Shown piece after piece: positions 10,698 through 20,814 of a stretch of 60,204 nucleotides of DNA. The stretch is from NCBI GenBank assembly GCA_021820405.1, contig JAKADQ010000003.1, positions 1-60,204 of the forward strand, in the 5' to 3' direction. The DNA comes from Thermoplasmata archaeon. GTDB lineage: Archaea > Thermoplasmatota > Thermoplasmata > Thermoplasmatales > Thermoplasmataceae. The position numbers and the translations under genes are program-made. Below the pieces are notes generated by a model that saw only the letters and a program-made list of their open reading frames with translations, was not told where the DNA came from and ran no database searches. The stretch's first letter is position 1. Each line of letters begins with the position of its first letter.

Positions 10698-11123
10698 TCA
10701 GTTTAAGGACCAATATTCGTCGGGAATTTCTTCGTAAACGGAAAAATCCTGATCTTCTCCCATATCCATATAACTCGTTTGCATCTGGGCAAGGGATATT
10801 ATCCTTGAGATGTTCAGTATCCAGTAATGAATTCTCCATTCCCTTCCATCGAAAAGAGTGGTTTCTTCCCTCTCCGTTCTTAGAACACCAATGTCTTCCA
10901 TGGTATAAAATGCATCCCTGTCCTCAGGCTCCAGCATATTATCTATGACTCTATCGCTATACCCAAAAAAATTAATTAGATGTTCAGCAGCAGCCATTGA
11001 CTCTTCGTATACCATCTTTTTATTTTGTAAACTTAATCCCTTACTTATGGCTTGAGACAGCTCATCAATCTTTGTATAATTTCTGACTCGTTTATCCTTA
11101 ATATCATTATTATCGTCTGACAT
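10698..11123 (-). CDS. Conserved hypothetical small acidic protein
   Basis: 141-aa ORF just upstream of, and co-directional with, ABCE1; no motif recognised with certainty. Confidence 0.6.
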   Translation of the reverse strand: MSDDNNDIKDKRVRNYTKIDELSQAISKGLSLQNKKMVYEESMAAAEHLINFFGYSDRVIDNMLEPEDRDAFYTMEDIGVLRTEREETTLFDGREWRIHYWILNISRIISLAQMQTSYMDMGEDQDFSVYEEIPDEYWSLN

Positions 11124-11208
11124 ATGAACACTCTATTATCGGCAGATATAACATATTACAATTGACCTATTAACGTTATTGATTTATATACTCATAACAT
11201 TCATATGC

Positions 11209-12228
11209 ATGGAATCTCACACTTCTTTTTTCTACCCGCTATATATGAATGGTGATGGATATTACGTAATTAATGCTTATTATAAGATAGGAGAAAAATT
11301 AAAAAATACAATACGCATAAATGATGAGTTTTTTCAAAAAAGGAGAGAAATTCTTAGGGAAAACGAAATGATGGAGATGATCAGATCCATGAACCTTGAG
11401 AGTTATGGTAGGTTCATGGTGAATGGAATTAAAAACCAACTTAAAAGCGAAGAACTGAAAAAAACAAAAATAATGGGCATCGTGAATCTAACCCCAGACT
11501 CATTCTACAGTAATTCGCGGTTTACATACAAGGATTCAGACCTTGCCATTAAATCTGGTGCAGATATCCTGGATATAGGAGGTGAAAGCACAAGGCCTGG
11601 ATCCACAGAACTGGATCCTGAAACCGAAATAAGCAGGCTGAATGTTTTTCTGCAGGATCTGAGAAGTAAATTCAAGGGGATGGTTTCCCTTGATTCCAGA
11701 CATTATGACGTAGTTCGGACACTTTTACCGTATATAGATATAATAAACGATGTATCGGGATTGGCCGATGATAGAATCGCAAACTTGGCAATTGAACACG
11801 ACCTAAAATATGTATTAATGCACATAAAGGGAGAAGTAAACAAAATGACAGAATATGAACATTACGAAGATCTTCCTGGCGAGGTTTCAAAATTCTTCAT
11901 AGACGGACTTAAAAAACTCCACGGAATGGGAATGAAACCCGAAAACATAATTATCGACCCGGGTCTTGGTTTTTCAAAAAATGCCCAGCATGACTATTTT
12001 CTAGTCAAGAATGTAAATGTTTTCTCGTTTGGTTTTCCGAGGCTGGTTGGACATTCCAGAAAGAGATTCCTTGGTGCAATCACAGGCTCAAAAATTGAGG
12101 ATAGACTCCCTGAAACACTGGCACTAAGCCTCTTTCTGAATCTAAAAAATATTGAAATACTACGAGTTCACGATGTTTCTGAAAATATTAGATTTCTTGA
12201 AGAATACCGTTTTCTTTCTCAGACTTGA
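11209..12228 (+). CDS. folP: Dihydropteroate synthase family protein
   Basis: MGIVNLTPDSFYSNSRF, ADILDIGGESTRPGS, IINDVSG, IIIDPGLGFSK and VGHSRKRFLG. Start placed at the in-frame ATG 11209 downstream of a TATA-like tttatatac; the ORF track begins at 11179. Confidence 0.88.
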   Translation: MESHTSFFYPLYMNGDGYYVINAYYKIGEKLKNTIRINDEFFQKRREILRENEMMEMIRSMNLESYGRFMVNGIKNQLKSEELKKTKIMGIVNLTPDSFYSNSRFTYKDSDLAIKSGADILDIGGESTRPGSTELDPETEISRLNVFLQDLRSKFKGMVSLDSRHYDVVRTLLPYIDIINDVSGLADDRIANLAIEHDLKYVLMHIKGEVNKMTEYEHYEDLPGEVSKFFIDGLKKLHGMGMKPENIIIDPGLGFSKNAQHDYFLVKNVNVFSFGFPRLVGHSRKRFLGAITGSKIEDRLPETLALSLFLNLKNIEILRVHDVSENIRFLEEYRFLSQT

Positions 12229-12631
12229 GGCATTCTTCACAGATACCCTTGACAAGAAGCACCGATGATAGAACTTTACCTTTTACCTCTGCTTCAATGC
12301 TTCTTATGTCGCCATGAATTTCTGAGTCGGTTATTTTTCCACAGGATTCGCAATAAAAGTTAATATGCGGTTCTACCCTTCCCTCGTACATTGCCCTTCC
12401 ATTCACTTCGAAGGAATTTATCAGCCCCCTCTCTGTGAATACTTTCAGGATATTGTAAACAGTTGCCGCAGGTATATTTGGATTTTCTTTCTTCACATAT
12501 TGGTGTATGCTCTCTGCAGAAAAATGTTCTCCATCTCCCTCCTTGATATACTCAAGTATTTTTACTCTCTGGGGTGTCACTTTGAGACCGTGACTTTTGA
12601 TTTGTTCTTCGATTATTCCCATTCTAATCAA
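12188..12631 (-). CDS. Fur/PerR family metalloregulator
   Basis: LKVTPQRVKILEYI...HFSAESIHQYVKKENPNIPAATVYNILKVF winged helix; HINFYCESCGKITD and CEECL zinc ligands. Confidence 0.9.
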   Translation of the reverse strand: MIRMGIIEEQIKSHGLKVTPQRVKILEYIKEGDGEHFSAESIHQYVKKENPNIPAATVYNILKVFTERGLINSFEVNGRAMYEGRVEPHINFYCESCGKITDSEIHGDIRSIEAEVKGKVLSSVLLVKGICEECLKSEKENGILQEI

Positions 12632-12681
12632 ATCATTTAATCCTTATTAAGTATTTTTAACTATCACCTTAAGGATAAGCT

Positions 12682-13953
12682 ATGATTGAACGACTCAAAG
12701 GTTTCCGTGATTTTTACCCTGAAGACATGGAGGTTAGAGAGCATATATTTAGTATAATGCGAGAAAACGCCAAAATTTTTGGTTTCCGGCCCATAGACTA
12801 TCCAAGCCTTGAACTTTTAGAGATGTTTCGAATAAAGTCCGGTGAGGAAATTCTATCCCAAACTTACAACTTTAAGGACAGAGGAGAGAGGGAGATAACC
12901 TTAATTCCGGAGGCTACACCATCAACCGTGAGGATGTTAGCTTCAAGGAAGGATCTCCCTAAACCTGTCAGATGGTACAACATACCCAAGTTGTGGAGAT
13001 ATGAAGAACCACAATCGGGACGAACCCGAGAACACGTGCAGATGAATGCTGATATCTTTGGGGACGGATCGGCTGTGGCAGATGCTGACATAATCGGCCT
13101 GGCCTGTACAATTCTTGATTCCCTTGGCCTGAAAGGACATTATGAAGTGCGGATAAATGAGAGAAAATTGATGGAAAAAATACTTACTATTTCAGGTTCA
13201 AGAAATATAATATCTGACATGGGGATAATAGACAGATTTCATAAGGTGGATAAGGATGAAATTCTTCTTAAACTTGCATCAAATGGTATGGGCCATGAAA
13301 ATGCAGAACACATTTACAGTTTTCTGGGGAAAAAATATAAAATAGGCAATATTGAAGAAGGTGTTGGAGAATTCTTCAATTTAAGTGAGATGGATCAACT
13401 TGTCCATAGAATTAAGGAAACAGGAGATATTTTAACAGAAAACGGTTTTCAGAATATACTTTTCAACCCTTCTACGGTAAGAGGGCTGGCGTATTACACT
13501 GGAATAGTTTTCGAGGGTTTTGACATTAAGGGTAAATTCAGGTCAATCTTCGGAGGAGGAAGGTACGATAATCTCAGCACATTATTTTCAGGTACAGAGA
13601 TACCTGCTGTAGGTTTTGGAATGGGCGACGCAGTGCTGGAAAACCTGATGAAAGATCTTGGGCTATGGAACTGGGAAGATAACCATAGAAGATATTATAT
13701 AATAGGTATGGGGGAAGAAGGCTATAATGAGGCTATAAAACTGAGTTTCAATATGAGGAAAAATGGGGTTAAGTGCATTATTCACAATGGTGGAAAGAAT
13801 CTATCTAATGCCATGAAAACGGCATCTAGCCTTCAATTTTCTCATGTTATTATAATTGGTAAGAAGGAAATTGAAGATAAGATATATACCGTTAGGGATC
13901 TGAAAACTGGAGAGCAGACGGGGGTTAGATACGAGGATATAATGAAAACATGA
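12682..13953 (+). CDS. hisS: Histidyl-tRNA synthetase
   Basis: Class II motifs: KGFRDFYPEDM, LIPEATPSTVRM, RYEEPQSGRTREHVQMNADIFG and GLAYYTGIVFEGF. Confidence 0.95.
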   Translation: MIERLKGFRDFYPEDMEVREHIFSIMRENAKIFGFRPIDYPSLELLEMFRIKSGEEILSQTYNFKDRGEREITLIPEATPSTVRMLASRKDLPKPVRWYNIPKLWRYEEPQSGRTREHVQMNADIFGDGSAVADADIIGLACTILDSLGLKGHYEVRINERKLMEKILTISGSRNIISDMGIIDRFHKVDKDEILLKLASNGMGHENAEHIYSFLGKKYKIGNIEEGVGEFFNLSEMDQLVHRIKETGDILTENGFQNILFNPSTVRGLAYYTGIVFEGFDIKGKFRSIFGGGRYDNLSTLFSGTEIPAVGFGMGDAVLENLMKDLGLWNWEDNHRRYYIIGMGEEGYNEAIKLSFNMRKNGVKCIIHNGGKNLSNAMKTASSLQFSHVIIIGKKEIEDKIYTVRDLKTGEQTGVRYEDIMKT

Positions 13954-14018
13954 TTAAAACAGTTCATAACCAGTTGAAAAATTTATTAATCAATTGTCAT
14001 TTAGTGGATGGTGATATT

Positions 14019-14252
14019 ATGTCAATAGCTTTCGTTCTTGTAAGCACTGTTCCCGGCAAGGAACAGGAGGTATATAATAAGATATCTAAAATAAACTATG
14101 TCGTGGAGATACATCCACTGTTTGGCGAGTATGATTTGATAGTTAAAATTGATGCCCAGGACTTTAGTGAACTTGGGAAGGTAGTGATTGAGCAGATAAG
14201 GAAAATCGATGGTGTTATAGATACGAAAACACTTGCAGGAATAAAGTTGTGA
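14019..14252 (+). CDS. Stand-alone Lrp/AsnC ligand-binding (RAM) domain protein
   Basis: MSIAFVLVSTVPGKEQEVYNKISKI...VVEIHPLFGEYDLIVKIDA..., a RAM domain with no HTH. Internal ATG 14019 preferred over the 13950 start. Confidence 0.85.
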   Translation: MSIAFVLVSTVPGKEQEVYNKISKINYVVEIHPLFGEYDLIVKIDAQDFSELGKVVIEQIRKIDGVIDTKTLAGIKL

Positions 14253-14257
14253 TTTAA

Positions 14258-14578
14258 ATGAGTAACGTTATACCTTGGTACCCCACATGGAATCTTGACA
14301 TATTCTTTCTTACTATAATTGGTATTATAGCGCTGTCCCTACTGGTTCTCGGTATTCTGACCGCTTATTTTGGCAAATCAAAGACAAGGGCAGTAGGCGG
14401 AGGAATGATTGTTGGCGGTCTGGTTATAGGTTTCCTGACTTACTATCTTTCCGATTTTGTCTTTAAACTGAGCCTTGTGAATGAGGTGATTCTTGGTGCC
14501 TTGTTTTATCTGATCGCGGCAATTATAGGTGTTGTTATAGGATTGCTTATATTTCTCGCTGCCATTATGAAAACCTGA
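14258..14578 (+). CDS. Small membrane protein (about 3 TM)
   Basis: Hydrophobic 106-aa ORF in a tight co-directional cluster between the Lrp-like gene and GMP synthase. Confidence 0.65.
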   Translation: MSNVIPWYPTWNLDIFFLTIIGIIALSLLVLGILTAYFGKSKTRAVGGGMIVGGLVIGFLTYYLSDFVFKLSLVNEVILGALFYLIAAIIGVVIGLLIFLAAIMKT

Positions 14579-14584
14579 AGTGTA

Positions 14585-15514
14585 ATGGCATCTCAGATGA
14601 TGGATGATGTTCTCAGGAACATAAGGGAAAATTTAAAAGGGAATGGCATACTGGCTTGCTCTGGAGGCACTGATAGTTCCGTACTGGCTGTTCTAAGTGC
14701 GATGGTTGCCGGGGAAGCTGTAAAAACTATTTTTATTAATACCGGCCTTCTAAGGATAGGCGAGAAAGAAAGGGTTCAAAAACTCTTTGCGGATTTTCAC
14801 ATAAATGGCGAAATAGTTGATGCTTCCGAAAGGTTCCTTGGTAATTTGAATGGTGTAACTGACCCTGAAAAAAAGAGGAAAATTATCGGAGAGACCTTTG
14901 TAAGGGTGTTTGAGGAGATTGCAAAAAACAGCGGTGCCAAATATCTACTTCAAGGCACAATTGCACCGGACTGGATTGAAAGTGGTGGAAAGAACAGGGA
15001 TTCAATAAAAAGCCACCACAATGTTGGAGGACTCCCTGAAAAAATGGATCTCAAGCTTATAGAACCCCTTAGAGACCTTTATAAAGATGAAGTTCGACAG
15101 ATTAGCAAGGAGATAGGCCTTGATGAATACCTGCAGCCATTCCCTGGGCCAGGCCTTGCAGTCAGGATAATAGGAGAAGTTACAAAGGAGAGGCTCGATA
15201 GGCTAAGAAGAGCAACAAAAATAGTCGAAGAGACCATTGAAATGAAATATTCACCTGAAGATAGGCCATGGCAGTATTTTGCGGTTTATGTCCCTGTGAA
15301 AACCACCGGAGTTCATGGAGACAAAAGGTCCTATGGTGATACAATTGCATTGAGAGCGGTCAACTCTATGGATGCAATGACTGCAACCTTTTCCAGAATA
15401 GATTGGGATACTATGGAAGAAATCTCAGTGAGGATCAGCAACGAAATAGAAGGTATCAACAGGGTAGTTTATGATGTTACACACAAGCCACCCGGAACAA
15501 TTGAATGGGAGTAA
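14585..15514 (+). CDS. GMP synthase, ATP-pyrophosphatase subunit B (split archaeal form)
   Basis: [10 protein letters not shown]-loop, [41 protein letters not shown]-terminus [17 protein letters not shown]. Confidence 0.95.
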   Translation: MASQMMDDVLRNIRENLKGNGILACSGGTDSSVLAVLSAMVAGEAVKTIFINTGLLRIGEKERVQKLFADFHINGEIVDASERFLGNLNGVTDPEKKRKIIGETFVRVFEEIAKNSGAKYLLQGTIAPDWIESGGKNRDSIKSHHNVGGLPEKMDLKLIEPLRDLYKDEVRQISKEIGLDEYLQPFPGPGLAVRIIGEVTKERLDRLRRATKIVEETIEMKYSPEDRPWQYFAVYVPVKTTGVHGDKRSYGDTIALRAVNSMDAMTATFSRIDWDTMEEISVRISNEIEGINRVVYDVTHKPPGTIEWE

Positions 15515-15583
15515 TGAGTGAAATTAATATATATTTAAAAAGAATGAGCATAGACCTTAAGAGTAAAAAAGAGATGAAATAAA

Positions 15584-16183
15584 ATGACAAATGAACTATT
15601 AATTGCGGAAGAGGAGTATCAGAAATCTGGTGTTCATATTGGAACTCAGGTGAAGACACACGATATGGTCAAGTACATATTTAAGATAAGAAATGACGGC
15701 CTGTATCTTCTGGACATAAACGCCACTGACTCAATGCTCAGAACCGCCGGTAAAATGCTTGCCAGAATACCTCCTGAGCAAATTCTTGTGGTTGCACAGA
15801 GGCAGTACGCATTCAGGCCAGTTACGAAATTTTCTGAAGTTATTGGATCAAAGGCAATTGTAGGAAGGTTTATACCGGGCACATTGACAAACCACCAGTT
15901 ACCGACGTTTACCGAAACCAAGGCTATAGTGGTAACAGATCCACTTGCGGATACCCAGGTGATGAAAGAGGCCAAAAATGTGGGTGTACCCATAATTGCA
16001 CTCTGCGATGCCAATAATAAGACTGATTTTGTTGACCTTATAATACCAAGCAACAACAAAGGCCGAAGATCCTTAGCGCTTGTTTACTGGATACTGGCCA
16101 GAGAGATACTTAAGAACAGAGGGCAAATCCAGAACTATGAAGATTTCAAATACACCATAGAGGACTTTGAATCTCAGATATGA
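15584..16183 (+). CDS. rpsB: 30S ribosomal protein S2 (uS2)
   Basis: LIAEEEYQKSGVHIGTQVKT, GRFIPGTLTN, VTDPLADTQVMKEAKNVGVPIIALCDANN and IPSNNKGRRSLALVYWILAREIL. Confidence 0.96.
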   Translation: MTNELLIAEEEYQKSGVHIGTQVKTHDMVKYIFKIRNDGLYLLDINATDSMLRTAGKMLARIPPEQILVVAQRQYAFRPVTKFSEVIGSKAIVGRFIPGTLTNHQLPTFTETKAIVVTDPLADTQVMKEAKNVGVPIIALCDANNKTDFVDLIIPSNNKGRRSLALVYWILAREILKNRGQIQNYEDFKYTIEDFESQI

Positions 16184-17130
16184 TTTGAAGAGTTGAACTC
16201 CTCAATATTTTTTATACGTTTTATTTCAACATAGACAGGTTCTTCATTTATTGTGGCTGCGAAGATCATTCTCTTCCTGACGGCGGCTGCCAATCTTACG
16301 GCTCGGCTTATTTCGTACCACTCCATTATGTCATCGGCTATGTGAATAAGATATTCGGAGTGATCCTCCAAACTTTCCTCGTATGCCCTGAAAGTACATC
16401 CGTATTTGAAACCTGTTTTGACGATCATCCCCCTGTTCACAAGATCACGATAAATTCGGGTTACGACGTCTTTTCTCTCAGTTTTAGTTAGAATTGACAA
16501 TTCCTGTTCTGAAAGAAATGTGATTTGATCTAAAACATCACCCATCCATGCTGGAACCTTTCCTTTTTTTCCTAAACCTCTGGCGCCAATCGGTATAAGT
16601 TCACCATTTTCTTCAATGTTCTGTGTAACATCTATTGAATTTTTTCCGGTAAGATTTGCAGAATGGATTGCATAATAGGTTATATCGCCATCATCATCAA
16701 CAGACGCCACATTGGAACCAACCATTTCGCTTAGCCACTGAAAAGTGATCCGCCCGTTTTCCCTTACAGGAACCACTATTCTCCTGACTGATTGTTTTTC
16801 ATTCTTTCTAACAACATTGAAAAAATCAGGCTCTATTGCGATTTTTGTTCCTTCTTCCTTCAATTCAAGGTATGCCCTGAGTTTATGGATATCACTTTCC
16901 TGAATGAGAGCTGAAAAAATCGATAGTTCATCATTAAGCATGCCATTTAATGGCTTTATTCGTTTCCTCAGATAAAGATATATGGCTTCATAGGGTTTAA
17001 GAATCAGGGTTTTTTTGTCGACCCTCCCAACCGAATATTTGTTGTGCAAATACAATGAACTTTTGCCATTTGTTACATGAAATGCAATTTTTTCGCATAT
17101 GGCGATTGATTGATTATTGGGGTTTTCCAT
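16174..17130 (-). CDS. endA: tRNA-splicing endonuclease
   Basis: C-terminal catalytic pattern VTRIYRDLVNRGMIVKTGFKYGCTFRAY...HSEYLIHI...AVRLAAAVRKRMIFA (Tyr/His/Lys triad); long duplicated-domain form of about 318 aa. Confidence 0.88.
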   Translation of the reverse strand: MENPNNQSIAICEKIAFHVTNGKSSLYLHNKYSVGRVDKKTLILKPYEAIYLYLRKRIKPLNGMLNDELSIFSALIQESDIHKLRAYLELKEEGTKIAIEPDFFNVVRKNEKQSVRRIVVPVRENGRITFQWLSEMVGSNVASVDDDGDITYYAIHSANLTGKNSIDVTQNIEENGELIPIGARGLGKKGKVPAWMGDVLDQITFLSEQELSILTKTERKDVVTRIYRDLVNRGMIVKTGFKYGCTFRAYEESLEDHSEYLIHIADDIMEWYEISRAVRLAAAVRKRMIFAATINEEPVYVEIKRIKNIEEFNSSNHI

Positions 17131-17635
17131 TTTTCCTTTCCAGGAGTTTTGTGGCTATATCTTCAGTCATCTTCTTTACAGTATCAGGCATCCGTGACGA
17201 TACCATATACACAGGAACTTTATACATCTTTGAAATCGGATCAAGATCCTCCTGCCATGTTACTGCCTCATATTTTCTGTCAATCTTTGTGGCAGCTATG
17301 ACCATAAGAGGTTTTCTTTCAAGAATTGAAACGAATCTGATAAATTTCTGGATTTCTCTCTCATTTAGTTCTTTGGTCACATCGGCCACAATTATAATTG
17401 CACTTGAACCAGACATAATTTTCTCGTTTTCAATAAAGCCATCAATTTCCTGTATTATGAATTCACTTTCCACGGGCTTGCCTTCATAGGTTACGTTTAT
17501 CTTCTTTCTTAATAACCCCTTGTTGCCAATGGCACCATTATCACTGTCGTAAACTATTCTGGAAATCAAAGAACTTTTGCCGGATCCAGAGGTACCTACA
17601 ACACTTACCTTCCATATAAACCGGCTTGAAATCAT
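17114..17635 (-). CDS. Ras/Era-like small GTPase
   Basis: P-loop GTSGSGKSS; G4-like AATKID; G5-like VSS. Confidence 0.75.
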   Translation of the reverse strand: MISSRFIWKVSVVGTSGSGKSSLISRIVYDSDNGAIGNKGLLRKKINVTYEGKPVESEFIIQEIDGFIENEKIMSGSSAIIIVADVTKELNEREIQKFIRFVSILERKPLMVIAATKIDRKYEAVTWQEDLDPISKMYKVPVYMVSSRMPDTVKKMTEDIATKLLERKNGKPQ

Positions 17636-17762
17636 GCCTCACGATTTTTTACTCAATTATAATAGTTTTCCTTTCGGCAAAAATGTGCAAAAAAAATAAC
17701 AGGTTAATCTAACAGCTATATAATGAGGCATATGTTTATTTTTAAACTGTTATTTATGAGTT

Positions 17763-18968
17763 ATGAAATTTAATTTTTCTGACAGTGTATTGGGAATGAA
17801 ACCATCGGAAATAAGGGAACTGAATAAAATGGCCTCAACACCTGGTTTGATATCTCTTGGCGGGGGAATGCCAAGTCCCGAAACGTTTCCAAAAAAGGAT
17901 CTTGAAGATATAATGAACTATGTAATGGAAAATTATGCCGATCTTGCACTTCAGTACGGAAATACATTGGGAAATGACAGCGCAAGGGAAGTCATTGCGG
18001 ATATGTTAAAGAAAACCGAAGGAATACAAGCAGCCTCGAAAAACATCATAATAAATTCGGGCTCTCAACAGGGGTTGTATGAACTTGCAACAGTGCTTGC
18101 CAACCCTGGAGATACTATAATTACTGAGGAGCCAACCTATGTAGGAGCCGTATCAGCCTTTTCTGCAAATCAGCTTAGAATGGAAGGAGTCGAAATGGAT
18201 CAACAGGGAATGATCGTAGAAGGGCTTGAAGGTACCATTAGAAAACTGATGGGTGATGGAAGGAAACCCAGATTTATATACGTAATACCTACATTCCAGA
18301 ATCCTACAGGTTACACCATGCCGGAGGAGAGGAGAAAAGTTCTGATTGAAATTTCAGAGACATACAATATACCCCTTGTTGAAGATAATCCCTATGGGCA
18401 ACTGAGATATTATGGAAAGAATGTTGATTCGATTAGATCAATGAAAAATGGCGAAAATACCATCTACCTTGGAACCTTTTCCAAGGTAATGACTCCAGGT
18501 TTGCGCCTTGGTTATACAATTGCCCCTGATGAAGTCATGGAGAAATTCAATCTGATAAAACAGGCTCTTGATCTGGCGACAAATTCCTTCTCTCAATACG
18601 TTGCAATGGAATATGTGAAAAGAGGGGTTATATATAGGCAGATTGAAGAAAATAAGAAAATATATAAAGTAAAAAGGGACAGAATGGTCTCAGCACTCAG
18701 GGAGTATATGGATGGTGTTGCCAGATGGTCAGAGCCGGAGGGTGGAATGTTTGTATGGGCAACACTGAATGGAAACATCGATACGAGAATGATGAGAGAA
18801 CAGGCAATGAGGAATGGAGTAGCCTATGTTAGTGGCCAGGCCTTTACCACAAATAATACCCAAAAAAGCAGTATGAGGTTGAACTTCACTTTTGGTTCCG
18901 TAGAACAGATAGAAGAGGGTATCAAAAGGATAAGAAAAACGGTGGACAGTTACATTGAAAAACACTAA
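17763..18968 (+). CDS. PLP-dependent aminotransferase class I/II (LysN/2-aminoadipate-like)
   Basis: ISLGGGMPSPETFP, IINSGSQQGLYELA, PTFQNPTGYTM, VEDNPYGQLRY and GTFSKVMTPGLRLGY. Confidence 0.9.
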   Translation: MKFNFSDSVLGMKPSEIRELNKMASTPGLISLGGGMPSPETFPKKDLEDIMNYVMENYADLALQYGNTLGNDSAREVIADMLKKTEGIQAASKNIIINSGSQQGLYELATVLANPGDTIITEEPTYVGAVSAFSANQLRMEGVEMDQQGMIVEGLEGTIRKLMGDGRKPRFIYVIPTFQNPTGYTMPEERRKVLIEISETYNIPLVEDNPYGQLRYYGKNVDSIRSMKNGENTIYLGTFSKVMTPGLRLGYTIAPDEVMEKFNLIKQALDLATNSFSQYVAMEYVKRGVIYRQIEENKKIYKVKRDRMVSALREYMDGVARWSEPEGGMFVWATLNGNIDTRMMREQAMRNGVAYVSGQAFTTNNTQKSSMRLNFTFGSVEQIEEGIKRIRKTVDSYIEKH

Positions 18969-19881
18969 AATAACAATTGTAGCAGGTTCCTTCGGATACT
19001 TCCACAGGGGACACAAACTTCTTCTCAGGGCGGCGATGGAAACAAAAAATCACGTGATAGTCGGCTTGACTTCGGACATATACGGTTCCAAGACGAAGCA
19101 TTATGACTTCCCTGCATTTGAAGAGAGGAAGAGTAAAATTGAACAATTTCTTTCAGGTATTGGATCGGACTATGAAATAAAGGAACTGTCGGATAACACC
19201 GGCGACTCAACGAACAATCCGGATTATGAAATTATTGTGGTTTCAAGAGAAACTGAAAAAAATGCAATGATAATAAATGAAAAAAGAAGGCAAAACGGAA
19301 TTGCTGAGATGAAAATTATTCCCGTTGACCTTGAAATTGCAGATGATTTTTTCCCTATCAGTTCAAGGAGAATTGAAAGAGGGGAAATAGATCAGGATGG
19401 AAAAAGGCTGAAACCTATAAGGGTGTCCATATGTTCGAATATAGCCATTAGGAAAGATCTTTACCAGAACGCTCTTTCAGGAGTTTTTAAAAACGAATTC
19501 TCGATTACAGGCTTTGTAACCTTTAAGGAAGGAAACGAACTAAAGCCGGAAGATATTCTTCTGGACAATGATTTTTCGATGTGTGTTTCCTATGAAATTA
19601 AATATGATTACAAGTCGTCCCTGCATCTTTTTACTCTAAGATGCACCATACTGGATAGATACGGAAACGCCACTGTTGGATATGGGCCGGCCATGATACT
19701 GAATGAAGAGATGTATCACACATTCATCATAAAAGATACAGACAGAACAGATCATATCATAGAGGGCTTTGGGGATCAAATCGCCGGAAATATTCTTTAT
19801 GAGAGTATAAAAATGTCAATGGAACCCAGAAAAAAACCATGGGCATATGGTCTCATGGACTATTTCAAAGACCAGGATTAG
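18955..19881 (+). CDS. Bifunctional phosphopantetheine adenylyltransferase / DUF84-like NTP phosphatase fusion
   Basis: N-terminal AGSFGYFHRGHKLLLRAA (HxGH-type) and ISSRRI of PPAT, then a second domain with VSICSNIAIRK..., VGYGPAMIL and EGFGDQIAGNILYE as in DUF84 proteins. Confidence 0.85.
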   Translation: MKNTKITIVAGSFGYFHRGHKLLLRAAMETKNHVIVGLTSDIYGSKTKHYDFPAFEERKSKIEQFLSGIGSDYEIKELSDNTGDSTNNPDYEIIVVSRETEKNAMIINEKRRQNGIAEMKIIPVDLEIADDFFPISSRRIERGEIDQDGKRLKPIRVSICSNIAIRKDLYQNALSGVFKNEFSITGFVTFKEGNELKPEDILLDNDFSMCVSYEIKYDYKSSLHLFTLRCTILDRYGNATVGYGPAMILNEEMYHTFIIKDTDRTDHIIEGFGDQIAGNILYESIKMSMEPRKKPWAYGLMDYFKDQD

Positions 19882-20240
19882 GATTTCTTTCTGAATAATT
19901 CAATAATCACAGCGATGAGCCAGAAGAACAAAACCATAGAAGAAATGACGATTGCCAGGATCAGAATGATGCCAAGATAAATTTCTCCTGACTCAGATGG
20001 AGTCATTCCGGGAATACGGCCAAAGATGGACAGGTTTATCCTTGTGGGTAAGCCCATGGCGATAATATATTTCATCTTATGCAATGAAATGGATTTCCTG
20101 CTGAAAACGCCATTCACAATGGGATTCCCTCCAGAAGAATCTTCCACAGAGTAATTATTTGCCGTACCTAAGGTTACCAGGGACGCCAGCACAAAAGGAA
20201 GCGTGAATATTCCATTGAATCTTCCCCCATTCATCTTCAT
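19878..20240 (-). CDS. Small membrane protein
   Basis: 120-aa ORF with N- and C-terminal hydrophobic segments; convergent 4-bp overlap with the upstream gene. Confidence 0.55.
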   Translation of the reverse strand: MKMNGGRFNGIFTLPFVLASLVTLGTANNYSVEDSSGGNPIVNGVFSRKSISLHKMKYIIAMGLPTRINLSIFGRIPGMTPSESGEIYLGIILILAIVISSMVLFFWLIAVIIELFRKKS

Positions 20241-20398
20241 CTATGAAACATGATTATGGAGAATAAATATTTAGCTGCCAGTAGAATCCGAAACTGCATA
20301 AAAAATATGGGCAGGAGCATGCCTGTAAATCTTGAATTTAATGACATTTTGAATAACAATAGACATATAAACCTGTTTGAAATGTTAAAAAGATAGTT

Positions 20399-20695
20399 AT
20401 GGTCACAAAGGAGGAAATTCTGGAGGAATTAAAGGTTGTAGAAGACCCAGAAATAGGTATGGACGTTGTAAATCTTGGCCTGATATATGATGTTCAGATC
20501 AATGGTGATAAGGTATATATAAAGATGACAATGACAGCACCCACATGCCCGGTAACTCCATGGATACTTTCAGAGGTACAGAAAATAGTTGAAAACATGG
20601 CAGGAGTGGAGATGGCAGACGTGGAACTTGTCTGGGAGCCACCATGGAAACCTGACTTGATGTCTGATGAGGCTCGAGAAGCATTAAACATGTAA
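20399..20695 (+). CDS. MIP18/DUF59-family Fe-S cluster assembly factor
   Basis: VEDPEIGMDVVNLGLIYDVQI...MTMTAPTCPVTPWI...VELVWEPPWKPDLMSDEAR. Confidence 0.92.
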   Translation: MVTKEEILEELKVVEDPEIGMDVVNLGLIYDVQINGDKVYIKMTMTAPTCPVTPWILSEVQKIVENMAGVEMADVELVWEPPWKPDLMSDEAREALNM

Positions 20696-20778
20696 TTCCA
20701 ATTTTCCCGGACAATTTTTACTGGATATTAACAATTATGCGTGTCACCTTTTAAGTGGCATGGATAAAAAGTGTAGCC

Positions 20779-20789
20779 TTTATATATAG
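20779..20789 (+). promoter_or_regulatory. Probable TATA box of the tbp gene
   Basis: TTTATATATAG about 31 nt (centre) upstream of the tbp ATG at 20815, consistent with a near-leaderless archaeal transcript. Confidence 0.5.
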
Positions 20790-20814
20790 TTTAAATATCA
20801 GACTTTAGGTTTTT

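Noticed and set aside
14585-15514. Missing glutaminase domain of GMP synthase
   Set aside because: Archaea commonly encode GMP synthase as two separate subunits; not a truncation.
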